A stretch of 64,000 bases of DNA from assembly GCA_902619805.1 (NCBI GenBank), contig CACNGC010000006.1, positions 1 through 64,000 on the forward strand. The letters run 5' to 3'. The translations under genes and the position numbers were made by a program. Below are positions 9,309 through 18,935 of this stretch, piece after piece (the stretch's first letter is position 1; each line of letters starts with the position of its first letter). The notes below the pieces were generated by a model. The model did not search any database and was not told where the DNA came from. It saw nothing but the letters and a program-made list of their open reading frames with translations. The stretch is from an uncultured SAR116 cluster alpha proteobacterium (GTDB taxonomy: Bacteria > Pseudomonadota > Alphaproteobacteria > Puniceispirillales > Marisalimonadaceae).

Positions 9309-10181
9309 TTGAAAAAATCAGAAAAGTATATACCTCCACAAAAATGGGTTTGGGACAAAGAAAATGGTGGAAAGTTTGCAAATATTAATAGACCTATCTC
9401 TGGTAGCACCCATATAAAAGATCTCCCAGTTGGAGAACATCCATTTCAACTATATTCTCAAGGAACACCAAATGGAGTTAAAGTTACCATAATGCTTGAA
9501 GAATTACTCAATTTGGGTATTCAAGAAGCAGATTACGATGCTTGGTTAATAAGAATTGGTGATGGGAATCAGTTTGGTTCTGGTTTTGTAGAGATTAATC
9601 CAAATTCAAAAATACCAAGTTTATTGGATAAATCTGAATATAATGCTGTAAGAATTTTTGAATCTGGTTCAATATTATTATATTTAGCTGATAAATTTAA
9701 TAGGTTTATTCCTCAAAAATTTGAGGATAGAACAGAATGTCTCAACTGGTTGTTTTGGCAAATGGCAAGTGCGCCTTATTTAGGTGGAGGATTTGGTCAT
9801 TTTTATGCTTATGCTCCTGAAAAATATGAATATCCAATTAATAGATTTGCAATGGAAGTTAAAAGACAATTAGATGTTTTAGATAAATTACTATCTGATA
9901 AAAATTTTATTTGTTGTGAAGAATATACTATTGCCGATATAGCAATCTGGTCATGGTATGGAGCCTTGGTGTTGGGTAGACTATATAATGCAGAAGAATT
10001 TTTGGACGTAAAAACATACAAAAATGTTTTGCGATGGGCAAAAAAAATTAATGAAAGACAGGCCGTAAAAAGAGGAATAATGGTAAATAAAATTAAAGGC
10101 AATCCATCATCACAGCTTCATGAAAGACATAGTTCATCTGACTTCATTCATAAAACTCAAGATAAATTAGAAAAATTATAA
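9309..10181 (+). CDS. yghU: YghU-like glutathione transferase
   Basis: Nu-class glutathione S-transferase, very close to E. coli YghU along its length (GGKFANINRPISGSTH, LYSQGTPNGVKVTIMLEELL, NPNSKIPSLLD, FESGSILLYLADKF). YghU-type enzymes bind two glutathiones and show disulfide-bond reductase and hydroperoxide activity; relatives include lignin beta-etherases. The thioredoxin-like domain occupies about residues 50-135 and the all-helical domain the rest. The start is TTG at 9309, supported by an AGAGGA ribosome site at a good distance and by homology reaching the first residues. It follows the GMC oxidoreductase closely and may detoxify or process its product. Confidence 0.9.
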   Translation: MKKSEKYIPPQKWVWDKENGGKFANINRPISGSTHIKDLPVGEHPFQLYSQGTPNGVKVTIMLEELLNLGIQEADYDAWLIRIGDGNQFGSGFVEINPNSKIPSLLDKSEYNAVRIFESGSILLYLADKFNRFIPQKFEDRTECLNWLFWQMASAPYLGGGFGHFYAYAPEKYEYPINRFAMEVKRQLDVLDKLLSDKNFICCEEYTIADIAIWSWYGALVLGRLYNAEEFLDVKTYKNVLRWAKKINERQAVKRGIMVNKIKGNPSSQLHERHSSSDFIHKTQDKLEKL

Positions 10182-10190
10182 TATTATTAT

Positions 10191-10949
10191 TTATAATTCT
10201 TCAATTCCCAGATCTGCAATATATCTCCTATGCCATGTTGGACTAATTGTTAACTCGTTTATACATACATGCCTAGGCATCTGACATAAGAAAGCTATTG
10301 TTTGACCTAAATCATCTGGCTGCAGCATTTTATTTTTTTGTTCAATAGAGAGTTTTTTTGGACGTTTGTCTAATATGGCTGTAGCAACTTCTCCTGGGCA
10401 TAATGCGGTAGCTCTTATACCAAGATTGCAATATTTCATGTTAATAGTTTCTGTCATTGCATTGAGCGCATGTTTCGAAGAAGTATATGAGACACCCGAT
10501 AATAAACTTACATGGTTACCTGACCATGAAGAAACATTAATAATTAACCCATCTTTTTTATCTTTCATAAATGGTATAACTGCCTTACAGCAATAAAATA
10601 AACCATTAATGTTAGTTTGTATTACTTGGTCCCATTCATTTTCATCAATATTATCCCAATCTCTTTTTTCTATATTAATTCCAGCACAATTTACTAAAAC
10701 ATCTATATGCTCAATTTTATTTTTTAATTCATATATAAGATCTCTTACAGACTTTTTATTAGAAATATCAACGGGTTTTATCATAGTGTCTTTATCACAT
10801 TTATAAGCTGTATCTTGAAGGGCTTGAAAATTTCTACCTGATAAAATTACTTTCATACCAAGTTTAGATAATTTTATAGCTGCGTCTTGTCCAATACCTG
10901 ATCCTGCACCTGTTATCCAGACTACTTTATTTTCTAAATCTCTTATCAT
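10191..10949 (-). CDS. Short-chain dehydrogenase/reductase
   Basis: Classical SDR oxidoreductase, NAD(P)-dependent, 252 residues. WITGAGSGIGQDAA is the cofactor-binding TGxxxGxG motif, VNCAGIN the NAG motif, a Ser in INVSSWSG and the pair Tyr-x-x-x-Lys in SYTSSKHALN the catalytic residues, and CPGEVAT follows as usual. It is downstream of another SDR in the same direction (34 bases apart). Substrate unknown; resemblance is to alcohol or 3-oxoacyl reductase-type members. Confidence 0.83.
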   Translation of the reverse strand: MIRDLENKVVWITGAGSGIGQDAAIKLSKLGMKVILSGRNFQALQDTAYKCDKDTMIKPVDISNKKSVRDLIYELKNKIEHIDVLVNCAGINIEKRDWDNIDENEWDQVIQTNINGLFYCCKAVIPFMKDKKDGLIINVSSWSGNHVSLLSGVSYTSSKHALNAMTETINMKYCNLGIRATALCPGEVATAILDKRPKKLSIEQKNKMLQPDDLGQTIAFLCQMPRHVCINELTISPTWHRRYIADLGIEEL

Positions 10950-10983
10950 TTATCTTACCTTCACATATTGCGTGTAATTAAAT

Positions 10984-11787
10984 TTACTGTGCTGTTAAGC
11001 CTCCATCAACAACAAGACTTGAGCCTGTCATAAAACTTGAAGCATCAGAGGATAAGAATAAAATTGTTTTAGCAACTTCATCAGCCGTCCCAAGGCGACC
11101 AATAGGTGTTTGATCGACACCTGCAAAATAAGATTCCTCTGCTGTCATTCCAGGATTTTGATTGATCCTTGCGTTAGCAACTTGCTTTCCCATTTCAGTT
11201 TCAATGATACCAGGGTGAACTTGATTAATTCTAATAGGATAATTTTTTTTCCCAAAATAAATAGCCATTGATTTTGTGAAAGTAGTAATGCCACCTTTTG
11301 TCATTGAATATAATGGGTCAAGTTGAGAGCCAACAAGACCAGCTACAGAGCTAATATTAATTATAGCACTTCCAAATTTTGTTTTTTTTCCTGCCTCTGT
11401 CAACAAGGGCACTAAATGTTTAATACCAAGAAAAACTCCAGTTAAATTTATTGATATTAATTTTTGATATTCTTCTAGTGATACATTATCAATATTTTTG
11501 CCAATCCAAATACCTGCATTATTTACTAGAATATCTATTAGGATATTTTTGTTTTTCAAAAAATTAGAAAAATCAATCCATTCAATTTCATTAGCCACAT
11601 TTATTTGATAAAAGTCTGTTTCAACACCTAATTCAGAAACTTCTTTTACCGTTTTTAAACCTTCATGTTTATCTATATCTAAAATATATACATTTGCTCC
11701 AGCATTTGCCAAACTAAGACAAACACTTTTACCAATTCCTTTTGATCCACCCGTGACTATTGCGTTTTTGCCTTTTAAATCTCTCAA
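10984..11787 (-). CDS. Short-chain dehydrogenase/reductase (3-oxoacyl reductase-like)
   Basis: Classical SDR, 267 residues. Cofactor motif TGGSKGIGKS, NNAGIWIG, catalytic Ser in INISSVAG, catalytic YSMTKGG (Tyr-x-x-x-Lys), HPGIIET, and the C-terminal SSDASSFMTGSSLVVDGG that is shared by FabG-like and alcohol dehydrogenase members. It is the first gene of a two-SDR unit. The specific substrate is not visible. An AT-rich 197-bp gap containing no convincing gene separates it from the divergent DsbA-like gene and presumably carries both promoters. Confidence 0.83.
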   Translation of the reverse strand: MRDLKGKNAIVTGGSKGIGKSVCLSLANAGANVYILDIDKHEGLKTVKEVSELGVETDFYQINVANEIEWIDFSNFLKNKNILIDILVNNAGIWIGKNIDNVSLEEYQKLISINLTGVFLGIKHLVPLLTEAGKKTKFGSAIINISSVAGLVGSQLDPLYSMTKGGITTFTKSMAIYFGKKNYPIRINQVHPGIIETEMGKQVANARINQNPGMTAEESYFAGVDQTPIGRLGTADEVAKTILFLSSDASSFMTGSSLVVDGGLTAQ

Positions 11788-11984
11788 ATTTTTTCCTTTT
11801 TATAAATATTATTTCAAAATTTTATTTTTTAATATAACTTTTATAACTCTATATATTTTGATAAATTTTGAAATCTTAATTTATTTTTCAAAATAAAATA
11901 TAATAAAATTTTTATTGTTATTAAATTTACAATTTAAAAATTTGTATCTAGTGTAATTTTAATTATTTAAATTTTAGGTATCAT

Positions 11985-12599
11985 ATGAGTTCTCATAAAT
12001 TAGAAGTATTCACTGATTACGTCTGTCCTTGGTGCTACCTTGGTGATTCAAGAGTTAAAAAATTAAAAAAAATATTTGATGTAGATATACAAATAATTCA
12101 TTTTCCTTTACACCCTGACACCCCAAAAGAAGGTAAATCTTTATTAGATCTTTTTGGTACCAATCAAGAAGATATTGACAACAAAAATCAAAATATGAAA
12201 AATTTGATGTCCAATGAAAATCTTCCTTATAGCAATAGAACTCATACTTTTAACAGTAGACTAGCGCAGGAAATAGGCTCGTGGGCTCAATCTTTAGATA
12301 ATAAAACATCAATTCATGATAATTTCTTTGAAGCATATTTTGTTAAGGGATTAAATATTGGTTTAGAAAGCGTAATATTAGAAATTGTAGCAAAATCAGG
12401 ATTAGACGAAAATGAGGCTAATGATATAATAAAGAATCGAATATTTAAAAGTTCAGTTGATAAAGACTGGGAAAAATCAAGAACTTACGGTGTTACTGGA
12501 GTTCCTACTTATGTTTATAATAATCACAATGTTGTTGGTGCACAACCTATTGAAAATCTAGTTGAATTTTTAAATCATTTTGGTGTTTCCAAATTATAA
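11985..12599 (+). CDS. DsbA-family oxidoreductase, FrnE-like
   Basis: Cytoplasmic thioredoxin-fold protein of the DsbA/FrnE/2-hydroxychromene-2-carboxylate isomerase family. The CPWC active site is Cys14-Cys17 in FTDYVCPWCYLG; the cis-proline loop is in GVTGVPTYVYN, and the inserted helical domain lies between. No signal peptide. FrnE-type proteins have disulfide oxidoreductase activity with unknown partners. Thirteen bases separate it from the next gene, so the two may be cotranscribed. Confidence 0.85.
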   Translation: MSSHKLEVFTDYVCPWCYLGDSRVKKLKKIFDVDIQIIHFPLHPDTPKEGKSLLDLFGTNQEDIDNKNQNMKNLMSNENLPYSNRTHTFNSRLAQEIGSWAQSLDNKTSIHDNFFEAYFVKGLNIGLESVILEIVAKSGLDENEANDIIKNRIFKSSVDKDWEKSRTYGVTGVPTYVYNNHNVVGAQPIENLVEFLNHFGVSKL

Positions 12600-12612
12600 A
12601 TATGATTAGAAT

Positions 12613-13077
12613 ATGAAGAAAAAAAATATTTTATTTATTCATCATTCTCCATCCAAAAATACCAAAAAATTGTCTAAACTTGTTGAAAATAAGATTGATA
12701 CTTTAATTCCAAACATAAATTTGAAAACGCTAAATTTGATTGATGCAAATTCGTCCTCTTTTAAAGAAATTGACGGTCTAATCATTGGAACTATTGAGAA
12801 CTTTGGATACATGTCAGGTTTAACAAAAGATTTTTTTGATAGATGTTATGATGAGTTAAAAGACAAAACAGAAGGACTTCCGATTATTTATTATGTTAGA
12901 GCAGGATTGGATGGTGAAGGTTGCAAAGTTGCATTAAACAAAATTTTAATTGGTTTACGATGGAGACAGGTTTTACCACCTCTAATATTAAAGGGTTCTT
13001 GGCAAAAAGATTATTTGAAACAATTAGAAAAATTTGTTTTAACTTTTACCAGTGGTATCGAATTAGGAATTTATTAA
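12613..13077 (+). CDS. Flavodoxin-like NAD(P)H-dependent reductase
   Basis: Small flavodoxin-fold protein (154 residues). The phosphate-binding loop for FMN is in IHHSPSKNTKKLSKLV, and GLIIGTIENFGYMSGLTKDFFDRCYDEL resembles the isoalloxazine-binding loop of WrbA/YdgJ-like proteins (described here by segments). No membrane or signal sequence. It probably reduces a quinone or other acceptor. Its TAA stop shares the palindromic TTAA with the stop of the convergent gene. Fold confident, role not. Confidence 0.68.
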   Translation: MKKKNILFIHHSPSKNTKKLSKLVENKIDTLIPNINLKTLNLIDANSSSFKEIDGLIIGTIENFGYMSGLTKDFFDRCYDELKDKTEGLPIIYYVRAGLDGEGCKVALNKILIGLRWRQVLPPLILKGSWQKDYLKQLEKFVLTFTSGIELGIY

Positions 13078-13919
13078 TTATTCGGAAATTTTGGAATGTT
13101 TTTCAATCCATTCAAAAGAGCATTTTGAAAATTAACCATTGCTTTGTTTGAGCTAGAATTTGAATCAGCTAATCCATCCAAAAAACTTCTTACATCTTTT
13201 TCTAAAATTGCAATTGTATTATCTGTCTCATAATTTTCTTTAGCCCAATCTATATTTTCTAAATTTTCACTAAACCAAGTTTGACCAGATGAACTATTTA
13301 AAATTTTTAGCAATTGATTAGTTGTGATATTTAAATTTTTAGCCTCAGATAGGACATGTCTTACTGCTACAACTGAACAAGATGCTACAAAATTATTTAA
13401 AACTTTAACAGACATCCCAGAACCAAATTCTCCAATATGATAAATTTTATCACCTAATATATTTAAAATAGGTAAAATTTTTTCAAACTCATTTACCTTA
13501 GATCCAACCATAAAAGTTAGTGATGCATCTTTTGCTTTCATTGGAGCTCCTGACATTGGTGCTTCTATCATTGTAATATTGTCAGGCGATTGCAGAAAAA
13601 ATTTTTTTAAAAAGGCAGGAGATAATGTTGAACATATAATAAATATTTTAGGAGAATTTAATTTAAAAAGTCCATTATGACCTTCACAAAGTTCTAATGT
13701 CTGATCTATATCTCTAACTGCACTTAAAATAATATCTGATTTATCAAAAAACTCTGTTTTTGATGAGATAAATTTATTTTTTAAAGTAGGAAAATTATCT
13801 TTTGATTTTATATCATATCCAAAAGCTTTTATTTCATTTTTTAACAGAACTTCCAACATAGGTAGTCCCATAGTTCCGCATCCTGCAATTCCAATATTTA
13901 ATTTTAGAATTTCGTTCAT
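13074..13919 (-). CDS. 3-hydroxyisobutyrate dehydrogenase-like NAD(P)-binding protein
   Basis: Beta-hydroxyacid dehydrogenase family member of 281 residues. The N-terminal Rossmann motif is GIAGCGTMGLPMLEVL; the substrate-binding segment MIEAPMSGAPMKAKDASLTFMVG follows, and the catalytic Lys is in GSGMSVKVLNNFVAS. These are standard for 3-hydroxyisobutyrate, tartronate-semialdehyde and related reductases. It is isolated on its strand and overlaps the convergent flavodoxin-like gene by four bases. Substrate not determinable. Confidence 0.82.
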   Translation of the reverse strand: MNEILKLNIGIAGCGTMGLPMLEVLLKNEIKAFGYDIKSKDNFPTLKNKFISSKTEFFDKSDIILSAVRDIDQTLELCEGHNGLFKLNSPKIFIICSTLSPAFLKKFFLQSPDNITMIEAPMSGAPMKAKDASLTFMVGSKVNEFEKILPILNILGDKIYHIGEFGSGMSVKVLNNFVASCSVVAVRHVLSEAKNLNITTNQLLKILNSSSGQTWFSENLENIDWAKENYETDNTIAILEKDVRSFLDGLADSNSSSNKAMVNFQNALLNGLKNIPKFPNN

Positions 13920-14015
13920 ATTTATCCTTAATTATTTGCTATAGTTAACTTGTTTTAAATTATAATTTTCAATATATTAAATAAAATTTATTTAAAATCA
14001 TAAAAAGAAATCATA

Positions 14016-14864
14016 ATGAATGTTAATGTAAACGAATTAAAATCTTGGATTGGTAATGAAGAGACTACATTTGACGAAGTAACAAAATCGTTGGAAACTA
14101 GGTTTAGAGCAACGCTTGACATTGATCCTGGTAATCCTGAAAATGGTGAAATAGCTTCATCTGGTCTTCATTGGGCGCTAGGGCCAACTGTTGTTAGATC
14201 ATCTCTACTTGGAAAAGATTCTCATCCAAAAAAGGGAGATTTTTTACCTCCTGTCCTTCTTCCTAGAAGAATGTGGGCTGGATGTCGAACACATTTTTTT
14301 CATTCTTTAAAAATAGGGGATCAAGTAAAAAAAATATCTAAGGTGGTGGATATCAATTTAAAAAATGGTAAGTCTGGCATGTTATGTTTTGTAACAACAA
14401 AATATCAGTTTTTTGTAAAAGATAAGCTAATGATCGAAGAAGAGCATGATCTTGTGTATAGAGATATAGAAAACACAAAAAATAATGTGATTATTAAAAA
14501 TGATTTACCATTTGAAAAGTCTAATTATGAAGAAAAAATTTTCACACATCCAACAATGTTGTTCAGATACTCAGCAATTACATTTAATGGTCATAGAATT
14601 CATTATGATTACCCTTATTCTACTCAAGAAGAAGGATATAAAGATTTAGTGTTTCATGGGCCACTTCAAGCAACTCTTATGTTAAGAGCTGCAGAAAAAT
14701 ATAAAAAAGCAAAAGCGCATTTTTTCTCACATAGAGGCGTTGCACCTGTATATGCAAATGACAATTTATTTATCAACATTGTTAATAATGAAAATGGTAA
14801 TCTTAATTGCTTTACGAGCACAAAAGATTCAGGCATGACAATGAAGGGTGAGGCAAAATTTTAA
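14016..14864 (+). CDS. MaoC/HTD2-like acyl-CoA hydratase (FAS1-like dehydratase domain)
   Basis: Double hot-dog protein of the mesaconyl-C4-CoA/itaconyl-CoA hydratase and HTD2 hydroxyacyl-thioester dehydratase type, about 280 residues as usual. The N-terminal half contains the family block LHWALGPTVV and the tract LLPRRMWAG; the C-terminal MaoC half contains FRYSAITFNGHRIHYDYPYS and the catalytic-type HGPLQATLML. It hydrates or dehydrates an enoyl-CoA thioester. It precedes gor by 24 bases. Which organic acid route it serves is unknown. Confidence 0.78.
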   Translation: MNVNVNELKSWIGNEETTFDEVTKSLETRFRATLDIDPGNPENGEIASSGLHWALGPTVVRSSLLGKDSHPKKGDFLPPVLLPRRMWAGCRTHFFHSLKIGDQVKKISKVVDINLKNGKSGMLCFVTTKYQFFVKDKLMIEEEHDLVYRDIENTKNNVIIKNDLPFEKSNYEEKIFTHPTMLFRYSAITFNGHRIHYDYPYSTQEEGYKDLVFHGPLQATLMLRAAEKYKKAKAHFFSHRGVAPVYANDNLFINIVNNENGNLNCFTSTKDSGMTMKGEAKF

Positions 14865-14888
14865 ATTATTTTTTATACTGGGGATTTT

Positions 14889-16247
14889 ATGTCAGATTTT
14901 GATTATGACCTTATCGTAATTGGTGCTGGTTCAGGTGGGACAAGAACTGCTAGAATTTCGGCATCTTATGGAGCAAAAACTCTTGTCATTGAAGGAGATA
15001 GAGCAGGTGGCACTTGTGTTTTAAGAGGATGTGTTCCTAAGAAATTACTAGTATATGCATCTCAATTTTCAGAACAAGTATCAGATGCAGAAGGTTTTGG
15101 TTGGCAAATTGATAACTTTAATAGTAACTGGAATGAATTAATTATAAAAAAAAATAAAGAATTAGATAGACTTCACGAAATTTATGTAAAATTAATTAAA
15201 AATGCTGGTTGTGAACTGATTACTGGTTGGGGCAAGATTATTGGACCTAATACTGTTTCAATTACAAAAAGTAATAATGATATTATTGAGTTGTCATCAA
15301 AAAAAATAATGATTGCAGTAGGAGGTGAATCTTCTTTCCCAACTTTTGATGGCAATCATTTTATGATTAATTCTGATAAAGCTTTAGATTTAAGTGAACT
15401 GCCTAAATCAATTGTTATATATGGTTCTGGTTATATAGCTGTTGAGTTTGCGGGAATATTTAACGGTTTTGGAGTTGATACTCATCTTGTTTTTAGGTCT
15501 GATATGGCTTTAAGAGGCTTTGATAAAGATATAAGAAAGTTTTTGATGACATCTATGAAGCAAAAGGGAATAACAATTCATAATGGAGTTACAATTTCAA
15601 AAATTGAAAAGAATAACAAAAACTACAATGTGAAATTATCAAATGGAAAGAGAATTGATGTTGAAGCTGTTATGGGTGCAACTGGCAGATTGCCAAATGT
15701 ATTAAATCTTGGATTAAATGAGGTTGGTGTAAAAACTGGAAGTCGTGGTGAGATAATAGTAAACAAGAATAGCCAGACTAATATTAAATCGATATTTGCA
15801 ATTGGGGATGTGACAAATAAAATTACATTGACTCCTGTAGCTATTGCAGAAGGACATAGTTTTGCAGATAGAGAATTTGGGGGATTGAAAAGATTCATTT
15901 CTTACGAAAATGTTCCTAGTGCTGTTTTTAGTCAGCCATCTATTGCAGTTGTAGGTCTAAGTTTTGATGAAGCGTTAAAGAATGGTATAAATGCAAGAGA
16001 GTATAAAAGTGAATTCAGAGCTTTAAAAAATACTATAACTGGAAATCTTGAGAGAACTCTTATGAAACTTGTTGTCAACGAAAAAACTCAAAAAGTAGTT
16101 GGAGCTCATATGATTGGTCCAGATTCTGCAGAAATAATTCAAGGAATTGCAATAGCAATTAAAGCAGGAGCATTGAAGTCTGATTTTGACAATACTATAG
16201 GCATCCATCCCTCGTCTGCTGAAGAGTTTGTCACTATGAGATCATAG
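14889..16247 (+). CDS. gor: Glutathione-disulfide reductase
   Basis: FAD-dependent pyridine nucleotide-disulfide oxidoreductase that keeps glutathione reduced with NADPH. FAD motif GAGSGGTRTARISASYG, redox-active Cys43 and Cys48 in GGTCVLRGCVPKKL, NAD(P) motif YGSGYIAVEFAGIF, and the C-terminal HPSSAEEF with the active-site His of the partner subunit. The GCVPKK variant and the Arg-rich NADP region are typical of alphaproteobacterial Gor rather than lipoamide dehydrogenase. 452 residues fits. It complements the window's other glutathione-linked genes (yghU, grxD). Confidence 0.92.
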   Translation: MSDFDYDLIVIGAGSGGTRTARISASYGAKTLVIEGDRAGGTCVLRGCVPKKLLVYASQFSEQVSDAEGFGWQIDNFNSNWNELIIKKNKELDRLHEIYVKLIKNAGCELITGWGKIIGPNTVSITKSNNDIIELSSKKIMIAVGGESSFPTFDGNHFMINSDKALDLSELPKSIVIYGSGYIAVEFAGIFNGFGVDTHLVFRSDMALRGFDKDIRKFLMTSMKQKGITIHNGVTISKIEKNNKNYNVKLSNGKRIDVEAVMGATGRLPNVLNLGLNEVGVKTGSRGEIIVNKNSQTNIKSIFAIGDVTNKITLTPVAIAEGHSFADREFGGLKRFISYENVPSAVFSQPSIAVVGLSFDEALKNGINAREYKSEFRALKNTITGNLERTLMKLVVNEKTQKVVGAHMIGPDSAEIIQGIAIAIKAGALKSDFDNTIGIHPSSAEEFVTMRS

Positions 16248-16346
16248 TGATAAAATTAACTCATTAATTGAAGAAAAAGTTAAATTCTGTTATTTGAAGA
16301 TTGTTGGAAAAAGTTTTGTATAGATTTTGTATTTAAAGGAAAAGTT

Positions 16347-17732
16347 ATGATTGATTGGAAAATAGATAGCTGGAGAAAACTTCCTATTAAGCAAGTGCCC
16401 GATTATAATGATCTTGCTAAGGTAAAAAGTGTGGAAAAGGAGTTATCTATTAGGCCGCCTTTAGTTTTTGCTGAAGAAGCTAGAAGATTAAGAAAAAGGA
16501 TGGCTGATGTAGCAGAGGGCAATGCTTTCTTATTACAAGGTGGTGATTGCGCTGAGTCTTTTACTGAACATAATGCTAATAATATAAGAGATAGTTTTAG
16601 AGTATTATTACAAATGGCTGTTGTTCTCACTTTTGGATCAGCCTTACCTGTTGTTAAAATAGGTAGGTTAGCTGGTCAATATTCTAAGCCTAGATCATCT
16701 CCTTTTGAAGAAATAAATAATGTCTCTTTACCTAGTTATAGAGGCGATATGGTCAATGACGTGGCATTTGATGAAAAGGCAAGGGAGCCTGATCCAGAAC
16801 GTCTTCTACATGCATATGATAAATCTGCTTCAACTTTAAATTTATTAAGAGCCTTCGCAAGTGGAGGTATGGCGGATTTAACAAAGTTGCACGAATGGAA
16901 CCTAGAATTTGTTAGAGGTACTAAAGAGGCAGAAAAATATAAAGAGTTGGCAGCTCAGATAACTTCCTCTCTTGAGTTTATGAAAGCATGTGGTATGACA
17001 CCTGAAAATACTGCTCAACTTCGTGAAACTGAATTTTATACATCTCATGAGGGACTGTTACTTAATTATGAAGAAGCCCTTACTAGAAAAGATACTATCA
17101 CAGAAGAGAAAGGTTGGTTTGCTACATCTGCGCACATGTTATGGATTGGGGATAGAACAAGAGATATTAATGAGGCTCATGTTGAATATATGAGGGGAAT
17201 AGCCAATCCAATTGGGCTGAAATGTGGACCATCCACAGAACCTGATGATTTACTAAGATTAATTGAAAAACTCAATCCACTAAATCAAGCAGGTCGATTA
17301 ACTTTGATTGCAAGAATGGGTTCCTCAGAAATACATAAAAAATTAAAACCATTAATATCAGCAGTTAAAAGGTCTGGATTGATTGTAGGTTGGTGTAGCG
17401 ACCCAATGCATGGAAATACCGTCAAAGCCTCTTCAGGATTTAAAACTAGAAAGATGGATGATATTATGAAGGAGGTTAAAGGTTTTTTCGAGGTTCATAA
17501 TGAAATGAATACCATTCCAGGTGGAGTGCATTTTGAGATGACTGGACAAAATGTTACAGAGTGCGTTGGAGGCGTGTATGAAGTTAATGAATCAAATTTA
17601 GCTGATAGATATCACACTCATTGTGATCCTAGGCTAAATGCAACACAATCACTTGAACTAGCTTTTTTAGTTGCTGATTTGTTAACAGAAAATAGAAACA
17701 ATGTAAAAAAGCAAATAGTAGCTGTATCTTAA
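16347..17732 (+). CDS. aroG: Class II (plant-type) DAHP synthase
   Basis: 3-deoxy-D-arabino-heptulosonate 7-phosphate synthase: phosphoenolpyruvate plus erythrose 4-phosphate, first step of the shikimate pathway. The plant-type family is clear from [64 protein letters not shown] and [15 protein letters not shown] (metal and PEP ligands). 461 residues, TIM barrel, no extra ACT domain; class II enzymes carry their own inhibitory insertions. The ribosome site AAAGGA is well placed. It is followed within 10 bases by the nicotinate phosphoribosyltransferase gene. Confidence 0.95.
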   Translation: MIDWKIDSWRKLPIKQVPDYNDLAKVKSVEKELSIRPPLVFAEEARRLRKRMADVAEGNAFLLQGGDCAESFTEHNANNIRDSFRVLLQMAVVLTFGSALPVVKIGRLAGQYSKPRSSPFEEINNVSLPSYRGDMVNDVAFDEKAREPDPERLLHAYDKSASTLNLLRAFASGGMADLTKLHEWNLEFVRGTKEAEKYKELAAQITSSLEFMKACGMTPENTAQLRETEFYTSHEGLLLNYEEALTRKDTITEEKGWFATSAHMLWIGDRTRDINEAHVEYMRGIANPIGLKCGPSTEPDDLLRLIEKLNPLNQAGRLTLIARMGSSEIHKKLKPLISAVKRSGLIVGWCSDPMHGNTVKASSGFKTRKMDDIMKEVKGFFEVHNEMNTIPGGVHFEMTGQNVTECVGGVYEVNESNLADRYHTHCDPRLNATQSLELAFLVADLLTENRNNVKKQIVAVS

Positions 17733-17741
17733 GGTATAAAA

Positions 17742-18923
17742 TTGGCTAATAATAAAAAAAATCATAATCTTAATATTGTACAAAAAGATACTTGGCCAGT
17801 TGATTTAAGACCTCATCCAAGTCAATTAGCTACGGTTACAGACACTTACTTTTTAAGAACAAAGAACATTGTGGCTTCATATGGAGATACTGAGGTTACA
17901 TATGCAATTTTTATGAGAAGGCCAGTAATTTCTGCTTTAAATCCGGCTATAGATTGGCTAAACCAAATTATAAAAGAGAGAAAAGGTTGCGTAAATATAA
18001 AACGTTGTTTTGCTGAAGGTTCTGATGTTGGTGCTGGAGAACCTCTATTGTACTTATCAGGTTCTTTTTTATTATTAGTTGATTTAGAAACCGCATTACT
18101 TCAAAAAATTGGGGCTACATGTGTTGCTGCTTATAATGCAAAATCTATGGTGGAAAGTTTACCAAAGACTTCATTTTTAGCTATGGATGCAAGACATTGC
18201 GCTGGTGCTGATATGGCAGACCTAATGGCATATGGTGCTCATGTAGGTTCTAAAAGGGTCAAATCAGAAGCCAATGCAATTGGTTTTATTGGATGTGCAA
18301 CAGACAAAACTGCATATTTGTTTGAAAATAACAAAGGATTAGGCACAATGCCTCATGCATTGATAGGCTATGCTGGATCAACATTAAAAGCAGCACAAAT
18401 GTTTCATTCTACCTGGCCAGACGAACCATTAACAGTCCTAATTGATTATTTTGGTAAAGAAATAACAGATGGATTAATGGTTTGTAGATCATTTAAAAGT
18501 TTGGCAGATAAACACTCTTTATCACTTAGATTAGATACTCATGGTGGAAGATATGTTGAAGGACTTGATGTGGCTGGATCATACGCGGTTTTAGATAGAA
18601 ATGCTCCACAAGCTATTCGTGGCTATAGAACCGAACAAGAACTTCGTTATTTAATTGGCACAGGAGTGTCTGCAGCTGCTGTATGGCATTTGAGAGAAAT
18701 ACTTGACAATGCTGGTTTTGAAAAAGTCAAAATTGTTGCCTCAAGTGGATTTGGTCCAGAGAAGTGTAAGGTTTTCTCACTTGCAAAAGTACCTGTTAAT
18801 GTTATAGGTACAGGATCGTATCTACCTAGTCGTTGGTCAGAAACCTATGCAACGGCTGATATAATTTCTTATGGTGGCAAGTCACAAGTTAAACTTGGAA
18901 GAGAGTTTTTACTGAAGCGGTAA
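17742..18923 (+). CDS. pncB: Nicotinate phosphoribosyltransferase
   Basis: NAD salvage enzyme joining nicotinate and PRPP to give nicotinate mononucleotide. Supporting segments are SYGDTEVTYAIFMRRPV near the N-terminus, MDARHCAGADMADL, GTMPHALIGYAGST, DTHGGRYVEG and KIVASSGFG, typical of the roughly 390-residue alphaproteobacterial form. The start is TTG at 17742, placed 10 bases after the aroG stop. Its neighbour nadE supplies the last NAD step, so the pair forms a salvage module; nicotinate mononucleotide adenylyltransferase is not in the window. Confidence 0.82.
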   Translation: MANNKKNHNLNIVQKDTWPVDLRPHPSQLATVTDTYFLRTKNIVASYGDTEVTYAIFMRRPVISALNPAIDWLNQIIKERKGCVNIKRCFAEGSDVGAGEPLLYLSGSFLLLVDLETALLQKIGATCVAAYNAKSMVESLPKTSFLAMDARHCAGADMADLMAYGAHVGSKRVKSEANAIGFIGCATDKTAYLFENNKGLGTMPHALIGYAGSTLKAAQMFHSTWPDEPLTVLIDYFGKEITDGLMVCRSFKSLADKHSLSLRLDTHGGRYVEGLDVAGSYAVLDRNAPQAIRGYRTEQELRYLIGTGVSAAAVWHLREILDNAGFEKVKIVASSGFGPEKCKVFSLAKVPVNVIGTGSYLPSRWSETYATADIISYGGKSQVKLGREFLLKR

Positions 18924-18935
18924 TTATTCTAATAA

